From NCBI GenBank assembly GCA_018380885.1, contig JAGZSY010000041.1, positions 1-63,207 of the forward strand: 63,207 nucleotides of DNA, written 5' to 3'. Source of the stretch: Enterocloster asparagiformis. GTDB taxonomy: Bacteria; Bacillota; Clostridia; Lachnospirales; Lachnospiraceae. The stretch's first letter is position 1. The number at the start of each line of letters is the position of its first letter. Positions 42,835 through 50,072 of this stretch are shown one piece after another. Both the position numbers and the translations under genes were made by a program. The notes beneath the pieces were generated by a model. It was not told the origin of the DNA and searched no databases. It worked only from the letters and a program-made list of their open reading frames with translations.

Positions 42835-43944
42835 ATGACAAAAGTTCCCATGAACCATATATTGGAATCCGCGCTCCGGCACCGGTATGCGGCGGGGGCG
42901 TTCAACGTGCACACCCCCCACGAGGCGGCGGCCGTCATACGGGTCCACGAGATGTTCCGCGCTCCCGCCATCATCCAGCTGATCCAGCCCTCCGCGGGCT
43001 TCATGAGCGGGCGGGAGGATTTTGCCGACGCCACACCGGCGCAGATGCGCCAGGGAATCTCCCGCTTCTGCCGCCTGGTGCTGCCCATGATGGAGCGCGC
43101 CTCCGTTCCGGTGGCGTTAAATCTGGATCACGGCAGCGATCCCGATCTGGCCTGCGCCTGCGCCGACAGCGGATTTACCGCCGTGATGATCGACGGCTCC
43201 CATCTGAGCTTTGAGGAAAACGCCGCCTTGACCAGGCAGGTCTCGGACTACGCGCACCAGCGGGGCGTCAGCGTGGAGGCGGAGCTGGGAGTCCTGGCCG
43301 GCCGGGAGGATCACACCGGACAGAATCATGAGATTTATACCGATCCATCCAGGGTCTGCGAATTTTTTGAAAAATCCGGGGCCGACTGCCTGGCCCTCTC
43401 CTACGGGACCCTGCACGGCCCCGCCAAAGGCGGCTCCCTGAAAATACGCAAGGAAATCGCCATCGCGGCCTATGAAAACATGCGTTTTCGCGGACAAATC
43501 CGTCCGCTGGTCAGCCACGGCTCCTCCCTGGTGCGCCCCGATATCGTGGCGGAAATCAACGCCAGGGGAGGCAGCCTCAAAAACGCCTCCGGGGTGCCGC
43601 TCTCCCAGCTGCTGGAGGTGATCCCCTACGGCATCGCCAAGATCAACATCGGCACGGATATCCGCCTGTCCATTCTCCGCTCACTGCGGGAGTATTTCGA
43701 CGTAAATCCCAAAGCGCGGTGTTCCAAAGCCTCCGCAAAGGTCTGGGAACGCCTGTGCCTGAGACCGGACTGCATCGACGAGCGCTGGATACTGGCTCCG
43801 ATCCGGTCGCAGATGATCGAATATCAGGACACCGAGGAGAGCCGGCCGCTGACCGCTCTCGTGGAACGCGCGGTGAGCGAGACCGCCGGGGAACTGCTGG
43901 TGCATTTCGGCCAGGCCGGGATGGCTGGTACGGTGGAACTTTAG
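42835..43944 (+). CDS. Class II aldolase (GatY/KbaY-like)
   Basis: A 369-residue zinc aldolase of the FbaA/GatY/KbaY family: AGAFNVHTPHE, NLDHGSD, the zinc/active-site His in GTLHGP and VSHGSS, and KINIGTDIR. It is about 80 residues longer than typical GatY, with an extra C-terminal helical part. Splitting tagatose- or fructose-1,6-bisphosphate to triose phosphates fits the operon. The start is ATG 42835 after GGAGGGG; the earlier frame overlaps nagA. A strong terminator follows. Confidence 0.88.
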   Translation: MTKVPMNHILESALRHRYAAGAFNVHTPHEAAAVIRVHEMFRAPAIIQLIQPSAGFMSGREDFADATPAQMRQGISRFCRLVLPMMERASVPVALNLDHGSDPDLACACADSGFTAVMIDGSHLSFEENAALTRQVSDYAHQRGVSVEAELGVLAGREDHTGQNHEIYTDPSRVCEFFEKSGADCLALSYGTLHGPAKGGSLKIRKEIAIAAYENMRFRGQIRPLVSHGSSLVRPDIVAEINARGGSLKNASGVPLSQLLEVIPYGIAKINIGTDIRLSILRSLREYFDVNPKARCSKASAKVWERLCLRPDCIDERWILAPIRSQMIEYQDTEESRPLTALVERAVSETAGELLVHFGQAGMAGTVEL

Positions 43945-43977
43945 AAAATACGTTTTGCACAATTTTACAATTTTTAT

Positions 43978-44003
43978 GCCGGGAACAGGTGTCCCGGCTT
44001 TTT
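43978..44003 (+). terminator. Terminator of amino-sugar operon
   Basis: Arms GCCGGGA and GTCCCGGC enclose a short loop and are followed by five Ts, 33 bases after the aldolase stop. Confidence 0.85.
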
Positions 44004-44082
44004 GCATTTCACATTTCAGAATCAAAATATCTCCGCTTAAATGGCCCTATCTGGCAAATATCTTCTCCTCAACAGCTTGTTC

Positions 44083-44110
44083 ACCAAACTTGTTCCATTT
44101 TCATATAGTA
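44083..44110 (+). promoter_or_regulatory. SigK/SigE-type promoter of collagen-like gene
   Basis: AC and CATATAGTA separated by 17 bases, nearly identical in a 41-base window to the element ahead of the glycosyltransferase. The start codon lies about 230 bases downstream; the long leader holds a GC-rich hairpin (about 44160-44185) and no convincing ORF. Confidence 0.6.
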
Positions 44111-44340
44111 TATTGAGCCGGCAAAGATTTTTCGCCGGATATCTCCTCACATGCACAGGGCGGCTCCCAGGGAGCTGCGCCCCGCGGAAAATGATGTAAC
44201 ATTTCCCGCAGGCAGACCTCCCGCCGTCCGCGCCGTCAAAGCCCGTGCTCAACGCGTTTTCCGGGGCGGAAAAACCTGCACATTTGTATCCCAAACGGCT
44301 CCCCAGCGAAGCCGTACACCAACAATAAGGAGCGATTATT

Positions 44341-45777
44341 ATGTATTATGATTATCCAAATGGAATGAATTTTGACGACAGCCTCGGGGAAAACGAGCTG
44401 GATACCGCTGCATTCAACGGGCCAGGGTACCCCGGGGCAGGTAACTGCCAGGCCCGCGGCTATTGCGCAGGGTGCTGCGGGTCCGGCGGATGCGGAAGCT
44501 GCTGCAACTGCGGCAATCGCGGCCCCACCGGACCGCGGGGACCAATGGGCCCCCAGGGACCGATGGGACCAATGGGGCCCAGAGGGTGCCAGGGAGCCCG
44601 CGGTGTCACAGGCCCAACCGGTTCCATGGGACCCCAGGGTTACGTGGGGCCGACCGGCGCTACCGGAGCCACCGGGCCCATGGGATATCCCGGACAGCGA
44701 GGCCCCACAGGGCCCGCAGGCGCTGACGGCCAAAATGGTATCATGGGACCAACAGGACCTACGGGCGCTCCCGGCATGAACGGCGCAATGGGCCCCACCG
44801 GACCTTCCGGCGCCAGGGGACCAGCCGGACCTACGGGAGCCACCGGCGTGACCGGAACGAGCCCCGTCATCACAATTGCGGGAACCGTCACAGGCAATCC
44901 CGGCACGCAGGCGGCTGTGGATGAAACCTTTACCCCCAACGGGGCACAGCTCCTGTTTACCATCCCAGCCGGGGCCACGGGGCCGCAGGGACCGCGGGGG
45001 CTTCAAGGGCCTACCGGACCCACCGGGCCTCAGGGATCGCGGGGACTACAGGGGGCTACCGGCCCCACCGGACCCCAGGGACCGTGGGGCCTTCAAGGGC
45101 CTACCGGACCTTCCGGCGCAACCGGTGCAACCGGCGCAACCGGACGCGCGGAAACCATCACCATTCGAAATACGTCCACAAGTACGCCCGGAGCCTCCGC
45201 CGCAGTGGTGGATGTAACCGGCAGTCCCGACCATGTACTGGATTTCTCCATTCCCGCCGGCGCAACTGGGCCGACCGGTGCTGCTGGACCTACTGGTGCT
45301 GCTGGGCCCACCGGACCCACCGGCGCAACCGGCGTCGCTGGACCTACTGGTGCCGCTGGCGCGACCGGCGTCGCTGGACCTACTGGGCCCACTGGCGCGA
45401 CCGGCGTCGCTGGACCTACCGGACCCACTGGCGCGACCGGCGTCGCTGGACCGACTGGACCGACTGGCGCGACCGGCGTTGCTGGACCTACCGGGCCTAC
45501 CGGCGCGACCGGCGTTGCTGGACCTACTGGTGCCGCTGGTGCGACCGGCGTCGCTGGACCTACCGGACCCACTGGCGCGACCGGCGTCGCTGGACCGACT
45601 GGTGCCGCTGGTGCGACCGGCGTCGCTGGACCTACCGGACCCACTGGCGCGACCGGTATCGTTGGACCTACCGGGCCTACCGGACCGACCATAATAAGAA
45701 AACGGCTATATATCCATTGTAACAGCAAAAATAAAATACGAGCTTATCACTTTACCGGACAAGCGCCGCCCAAGTAG
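44341..45777 (+). CDS. Collagen-like spore protein fused to ICE edge
   Basis: An ORF of 478 residues starting after AAGGAG. It has an N-terminal domain rich in Cys and Gly ([17 protein letters not shown]), more than 80 Gly-X-Y triplets, and two non-collagen beta inserts ([15 protein letters not shown] and [12 protein letters not shown]). The collagen frame ends at 45690 and continues for 29 residues through the ICE edge to a stop, so the native C-terminal domain is missing. It probably encoded a BclA-like exosporium filament. The repeats make this region prone to slippage and misassembly. Confidence 0.8.
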   Translation: MYYDYPNGMNFDDSLGENELDTAAFNGPGYPGAGNCQARGYCAGCCGSGGCGSCCNCGNRGPTGPRGPMGPQGPMGPMGPRGCQGARGVTGPTGSMGPQGYVGPTGATGATGPMGYPGQRGPTGPAGADGQNGIMGPTGPTGAPGMNGAMGPTGPSGARGPAGPTGATGVTGTSPVITIAGTVTGNPGTQAAVDETFTPNGAQLLFTIPAGATGPQGPRGLQGPTGPTGPQGSRGLQGATGPTGPQGPWGLQGPTGPSGATGATGATGRAETITIRNTSTSTPGASAAVVDVTGSPDHVLDFSIPAGATGPTGAAGPTGAAGPTGPTGATGVAGPTGAAGATGVAGPTGPTGATGVAGPTGPTGATGVAGPTGPTGATGVAGPTGPTGATGVAGPTGAAGATGVAGPTGPTGATGVAGPTGAAGATGVAGPTGPTGATGIVGPTGPTGPTIIRKRLYIHCNSKNKIRAYHFTGQAPPK

Positions 45778-45796
45778 AGACTACGGGCGGCGTTTT
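45764..45796 (+). terminator. Terminator-like hairpin at right ICE edge
   Basis: Arms CGCCGCCC (45764-45771) and GGGCGGCG (45785-45792) followed by TTTT; counterpart of 17584-17616. It would stop transcription coming from the collagen-like gene. Confidence 0.7.
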
Positions 45797-45827
45797 CCGT
45801 TGTGAGGCGGGAAGGAGGAAAATTCCC

Positions 45828-45892
45828 ATGCTTCGGGCCAACATGGCCCGAGGCCGCTTGCGGGCCTGACTGAAAAAGTTAGGCCCTTTTTT
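45828..45892 (+). promoter_or_regulatory. Leader-peptide attenuator upstream of parB
   Basis: A 13-codon ORF (ATG 45828, after GGAAGGAGG) is built around a palindrome and reads MLRANMARGRLRA. Its TGA (45867-45869) lies inside the first arm, GGGCCTGAC (45862-45870), of a terminator whose second arm is GTTAGGCCC (45878-45886) followed by six Ts. parB starts 28 bases later. A ribosome at the leader stop would cover the first arm and allow read-through. Confidence 0.65.
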
Positions 45893-45920
45893 CATGCCAA
45901 AATAAAGGAGGTAAAAGCGC

Positions 45921-47324
45921 ATGGCAGATGATAAAAAAGATTTGACGCCGGAGGAACAGGATAAGAGCAGCCCTGCTGTTCCTGAACAGAAGTCCCCCGA
46001 CAAGGACACGCCGCCTGTCAAAGAGGCCACAGGTTCACCCCCGACAAAGGAGGCCCAGACCCCCGCCCCCGCAAAGGACAGCGGCACGGCCCCTGATAAG
46101 GCCGACGCGGTAGGCCCGGCGGATAAGAGCCGTCCCGGAAATGTGGTTGATATTTCCGGCGCTATGATTGATAAAATCGTTGCGGAGAAGAAAAAGGCGG
46201 CAAAGGTGGCGGAGGCCGGACAGGGACACCCCGCTGATCCTGCCAAAACCGAGCAGAAGGTAACGAAAGAAAAGAAGGAGCCGGAGAAACAGGCGGGCCG
46301 CTCTCCCAAGACAGAAAAAATGACTTCCGAGAAATCGGATAAGCCGCCCGCCGCTAAAAAGACCGAGCCGAAAAAAGAACCCCTGGCCCCCGAGAAGCCG
46401 AAGGAACCGGAAAAACCCGCCGGGCCTGTGGCGGCCCCACGTTCTGGGGAGCCCGAGCAGATTGTCCACATTAACCTGTCCGAGCTTCACGCCTTCAAAA
46501 ATCACCCGTTTCAGGTTCGTGATGATGAAGAAATGCGGGCGATGGTTGCCAGTGTCAAGGACAAAGGCGTAACACAGCCCGCTATTGTCCGGCCCCGTGA
46601 GGGCGGCGGCTATGAAATCGTATCCGGCCACCGCCGCCAGAAGGCAAGCCAGCTTGCCGGATATTTGGATATGCCCTGTATCGTCCGTAACCTTACCGAC
46701 GAGCAGGCCATCACGCAGATGGTGGAGGACAATACCAACCAGCGCGAAAATATCCTTCCCAGTGAGCGGGCAAAGGCCCTGAAAATGCAGTTGGAGGCGA
46801 TTAAACATCAGGGCGCGCGGGAGACTTCGGGCCAAGTTGACCCGAAGGAGGCAGGGAAACGCTCCAATGAGATTGTGGCACTCCGCAACAAAATGACGGT
46901 GAAACAGGTTCAGCGGTATATCAAGCTCAATGACCTTGTGCCGGAGCTCTCAAAGGTTATGGACGAGGGGCGGATAAAATTCACCCCCGCCGTGGAGCTT
47001 GCCTATATCGCCCCGAAAAATCAGCGGTATATTGCCGTTGCCATTGACGCGCAGCAGTCGGCTCCGTCACTCTCGCAGGCACAGCGTATGCGGGAGCTTG
47101 ACCAGAAGGGCGTGCTTAACGGTGATGTGATTGACGGAATCATGCTGGAAGAAAAGAAGGAGGTAGACAAAGTGATTATCAATGGTGCGGAACTGGAAAA
47201 GTATTTCGGGAAGGAAAAGCCCCCGCAGGAAATGAAGGATCAGATTATCAAGCTGCTGGACGATTGGAAGGGTAAGCAGAAGGAACACGCAAAGCCCGAG
47301 AAAAAGACGGCACCGGAGAAATAA
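45921..47324 (+). CDS. parB: ParB-like DNA-binding protein
   Basis: A 467-residue homologue of the left ParB. The Lys/Glu/Pro-rich first 175 residues differ most. The ParB N-terminal domain (about 180-290, SGHRRQKA) and HTH region (about 310-345) are strongly conserved, including the in-frame palindrome variant (TSGQVDPK). The ATG is 10 bases after AGGAGG, downstream of the attenuator. No ParA partner is in the window, so it may act as a nucleoid-type or regulatory DNA-binding protein, or ParA may lie beyond the lost edge. Confidence 0.88.
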   Translation: MADDKKDLTPEEQDKSSPAVPEQKSPDKDTPPVKEATGSPPTKEAQTPAPAKDSGTAPDKADAVGPADKSRPGNVVDISGAMIDKIVAEKKKAAKVAEAGQGHPADPAKTEQKVTKEKKEPEKQAGRSPKTEKMTSEKSDKPPAAKKTEPKKEPLAPEKPKEPEKPAGPVAAPRSGEPEQIVHINLSELHAFKNHPFQVRDDEEMRAMVASVKDKGVTQPAIVRPREGGGYEIVSGHRRQKASQLAGYLDMPCIVRNLTDEQAITQMVEDNTNQRENILPSERAKALKMQLEAIKHQGARETSGQVDPKEAGKRSNEIVALRNKMTVKQVQRYIKLNDLVPELSKVMDEGRIKFTPAVELAYIAPKNQRYIAVAIDAQQSAPSLSQAQRMRELDQKGVLNGDVIDGIMLEEKKEVDKVIINGAELEKYFGKEKPPQEMKDQIIKLLDDWKGKQKEHAKPEKKTAPEK

Positions 47325-47365
47325 GGCGGACTTCGGGGCAAGATGGCCCGAGGTTCCTGCCTAAA

Positions 47366-47587
47366 GCGGGGCTCTGCCCCGCGCCCCGAAGCTCAAAGGA
47401 TATAATATATTCCCCGTCGCCGTGGTCTGTATAGCGCAACCGGGGAAGGCGGTCAAGGTTGGCGCCACCGCCTGCGGCGGCGAAGCCCTTGACAGCCTTT
47501 CCCGGTTGTGCTTGTAGTAGTCAAGCGACGGGGATATATATTCCTTTGAGCCGTTCCCCTAGCCGTTCCCCTTCCCACGGGAAGGGG
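47366..47587 (+). repeat. Nested inverted repeat after parB
   Basis: Within the 311-base gap: hairpin GCGGGGC/GCCCCGC (47366-47382). Then outer arms starting GCTCAAAGGAT (47391-47420) pair with 47525-47551. Inside are arms around GCGCAACCGGGGAAGGC (47434-47458) pairing with 47489-47513, and a central CCGCC/GGCGG hairpin. A last strong hairpin, CCCCTTCCC/GGGAAGGGG, is at 47568-47587. The left module keeps the fold with different bases (15789-15948). Confidence 0.78.
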
Positions 47588-47635
47588 CGGAGGGGATAGG
47601 CTCTCTATTAAGCGCAAACAGGAAGGAGGAACCCC

Positions 47636-47992
47636 ATGAAACGACCTTTAGCATACATCACCGCCGCATGGACGGGCGACCGGAAAGCCGACACGGAACA
47701 GGCGGCACAATATTGCAGGGCGGTCTATGAGGCCGGATTTTCCCCGGTCTGCCCCCTGCTCTATCTCCATCTGTTCTTAAACAACGATATTCCCGAGGAA
47801 CATAAAAGCGGGATTGACATTTCCCGCGACATGCTCCGCCGAGCTCATGTGCTGGTGGTCTGCGGGAACGGCATGACGGAAGATGTAAAAAACGATATTG
47901 CGGTTGCCGGGCGGCTCAACATTACAGCAACCACACTGGACGGCATTTTGACCGTGAAGGGACAGGGCCGGGAGGCGCGGCGCGATGATTAG
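47636..47992 (+). CDS. DUF7768/DUF4406-like small protein
   Basis: A 118-residue homologue of the protein at 15371, with the same strand-helix pattern (YITAAWTGD, CRAVYEAGFSPVCPLLYL, DMLRRAHVLVVCGNGMTEDV). The extra C-terminal residues (RRDD) arise where it overlaps the ardA start by eight bases. The ATG follows GGAAGGAGG. Function unknown; a nucleotide-related Rossmann-like fold is likely from the pattern only. Confidence 0.68.
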   Translation: MKRPLAYITAAWTGDRKADTEQAAQYCRAVYEAGFSPVCPLLYLHLFLNNDIPEEHKSGIDISRDMLRRAHVLVVCGNGMTEDVKNDIAVAGRLNITATTLDGILTVKGQGREARRDD

Positions 47993-48683
47993 CGTCTATA
48001 TCGGCAATCTCGGAAAATACAACGAGGGGATTATCGCAGCGGAGCCGTTGCGTCTGCCCGCTTCAACAGAGGAATTGCAGGCCGTACTCTCCCAGATTGG
48101 CGTGGACGGCATACAGTATGAGGAAATTTTTATCCCCGATTATGATACCAACGTTGCCGGATTGCGGGGACATTTGGGAGAAAGTGAAAGCATTGACGAG
48201 CTGAACTATCTGGCCGTCCTGCTGGACGAACTGGACAGCGGCCAGATGGCGAAGTTTGAAGCCGCCCTCTCCCTCGGGGAATATGCCGGGAGTGTCAAGG
48301 ATTTAATCAACCTGACCCAAAATCTTGACTGCTACGAATTTTACCCGGAAGTGAAGAACGAGGAGGATTTAGGGCGGTTTCTCATTGACGAGTGTGGAGC
48401 ACTTGACGTGCCGGAGAATGTCAAGGGATACTTTGACTACGAGGCATACGGGCGGGATACGTTCCTGAACACGACAAGCGACTTTGCGGCGGGCGGCTAC
48501 ATTGAAAACAACATGGGCCCCTTCATTGAGCACTACGACGGGGAGGTTCCCGAGAAATACCAGATATTTGCCTATCCCGAGGACCCCCGCCGCTCTATCC
48601 TCGAAGCATTGAAACAATTCCGGGAGGCCCCGCCCCCGGAGCGTGGCGGGACAGCAAAGATCGCCACCCATGAGGAACGGTAG
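47985..48683 (+). CDS. ardA: ArdA-type antirestriction protein
   Basis: A 232-residue acidic protein of the ArdA family: N-terminal YIGNLGKYNEG, the middle IDELNYLAVLLDEL motif, and YFDYEAYGRD near the C-terminal third. ArdA proteins mimic B-form DNA and inhibit type I restriction, which helps an incoming single-stranded element once it becomes double-stranded. It overlaps the upstream gene, so it is coupled to it. The left module has no ArdA at this position. Confidence 0.88.
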   Translation: MISVYIGNLGKYNEGIIAAEPLRLPASTEELQAVLSQIGVDGIQYEEIFIPDYDTNVAGLRGHLGESESIDELNYLAVLLDELDSGQMAKFEAALSLGEYAGSVKDLINLTQNLDCYEFYPEVKNEEDLGRFLIDECGALDVPENVKGYFDYEAYGRDTFLNTTSDFAAGGYIENNMGPFIEHYDGEVPEKYQIFAYPEDPRRSILEALKQFREAPPPERGGTAKIATHEER

Positions 48684-48741
48684 ACCTCGGGCCAACTTGA
48701 CCCGAGGTTTTCTGTTACCCCAACGAAAGGAGGTGTGACGA

Positions 48742-49521
48742 TTGGGGAAGAAAAAGGAAGTCCCGGCAGAAACACCAATAACAGAAAATGAGTATGTGAA
48801 GGAACTGCTGACCCTGCTGAAAGAGAACCAATCCCCGGCGGGAAAAGAGCTGTTAGAAGCTATCGGCCACGTTTCGGAAATGGAAAAACAGCTTGCCAGC
48901 GCGGTTGACGAGCTGAAAGCCATGCGGCAGGATTTGGAGAACATGCAGAACCACCCATTAAAATCGGCCCTGCAAAAATCAATCATTGTCCTGCAAGACC
49001 GTATTCTTGCCCTGCGTGACAGCCTAGCAGAACTGAAAGCCGGTATCATTGAAGGCTGTAAAAACACGCTGGCCGCTGTGAAGGAGCAGGGGATCTCCGC
49101 GCTGGACAATGCCGCCCGGTTTTTCCATATCAAGCCCGGGCTGGAAGCTCTGCGGAACAATATCAACGAAGGAATACAGGCGGACACAAAGGCCATTTCC
49201 AGAATTGAAGCAGTAAGCGCAGAATACCACGAAGCCGGGCGGCATGTGAAAAATATAGGCCGCGCCCTGATGGGGAAGGAGGCCGTACAAGAGGCGAAGT
49301 CCATCGGCAAACTGGCAAAGACGGTACAGGCTCCTTACCGGGCGGAACGGGCCTGTTTCCTTGCGGCCCGGAAAGGTCTGGACAAGGCGGTTTCCAGTCT
49401 CGACCGTCTGGAACACGCCGCAGAGAAACAGCCGTCCATCTTGAAAGCCATGCAGGAGCACAAGGAAAAGAGCCCGCCGAGGAAGGAAAAGACAGCTCCG
49501 GCGGCACATGACGAGCGGTAG
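48742..49521 (+). CDS. DUF6674-like coiled-coil protein
   Basis: A 259-residue homologue of the protein at 14524, with the same helical, coiled-coil N-terminal third and Ala-rich charged C-terminal half. TTG start at 48742, eight bases after AAAGGAGG. It lies between palindromes at 48685 and 49523. Function unknown. Confidence 0.72.
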   Translation: MGKKKEVPAETPITENEYVKELLTLLKENQSPAGKELLEAIGHVSEMEKQLASAVDELKAMRQDLENMQNHPLKSALQKSIIVLQDRILALRDSLAELKAGIIEGCKNTLAAVKEQGISALDNAARFFHIKPGLEALRNNINEGIQADTKAISRIEAVSAEYHEAGRHVKNIGRALMGKEAVQEAKSIGKLAKTVQAPYRAERACFLAARKGLDKAVSSLDRLEHAAEKQPSILKAMQEHKEKSPPRKEKTAPAAHDER

Positions 49522-49604
49522 ACCTCGGGCCAAGTTGGCCCGAGGTTTCCCATATCCCCGGGGGCCTCCCTTCATGAAGAAGCCCGGCGGGAAAGGAGGT
49601 ATCA

Positions 49605-50072
49605 ATGGAAGAAAATGTAACAAGACGCACCGTTGCCATATCCGTACAGGCAACGAAGCTCACGGGCCGGGTACTGTGCAAGGCGTTCCAGAAATTTCTG
49701 GCCGAAATGCAGAAACAGTGCCGGGCCTCGCTTATGCCCCACGGGCGGCAGAGCGTGAAACAGCTCATGGGCCAGGGCGTTTCCTCCAACAGTATCCAGC
49801 TAAAGGGGGACGCCCGCCTGTTTGACCGGATAGCCCGGAAATTCAATGTGGACTACGCTTTCCACAAGGTAGGGCCGAAGGACTATCTCCTGTTCTTCAA
49901 AGCTGGACAGGCGGACGCAATCACGGCGGCATTTTCCGAGTACACCAAGCGCGTGATGGCCCGCCAGAAAGACAGGCCCTCTATCCTCGGACAGCTCCGG
50001 CAGTTCGGGGAGCATATCAAGACCCGGCAGAAGGAACGGGAAAAGACCAGGGAGGCGGTGCAGGAACGGTGA
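49605..50072 (+). CDS. pcfB: PcfB-like protein (DUF3801)
   Basis: A 155-residue homologue of the left PcfB, with conserved TRRTVAISVQATKLTGRVL and QLKGDARLFDRIARKFNVDYAFHKV. The ATG follows AAAGGAGG. Its stop overlaps the virD4 GTG start by four bases, the same coupling as in the left module. It is predicted to help the coupling protein recruit the relaxosome. Confidence 0.85.
   Translation: MEENVTRRTVAISVQATKLTGRVLCKAFQKFLAEMQKQCRASLMPHGRQSVKQLMGQGVSSNSIQLKGDARLFDRIARKFNVDYAFHKVGPKDYLLFFKAGQADAITAAFSEYTKRVMARQKDRPSILGQLRQFGEHIKTRQKEREKTREAVQER

Noticed and set aside
45084..45722. Trp/Arg-rich open frame and antisense Pro/Val-rich frames over the collagen-like gene
   Set aside because: They are shifted or antisense readings of the Gly-X-Y repeat with no ribosome site or domain.
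44341..45777. CRISPR-like or tandem repeat array in the collagen region
   Set aside because: The repeats are nine-base Gly-X-Y codon triplets in frame, without unique spacers or cas genes.
17618..45777. A 28-kb circular plasmid with one collagen gene split by the ICE pair
   Set aside because: The segment has no replication gene and carries typical chromosomal catabolic and efflux loci. The end identity is better explained by assembly.
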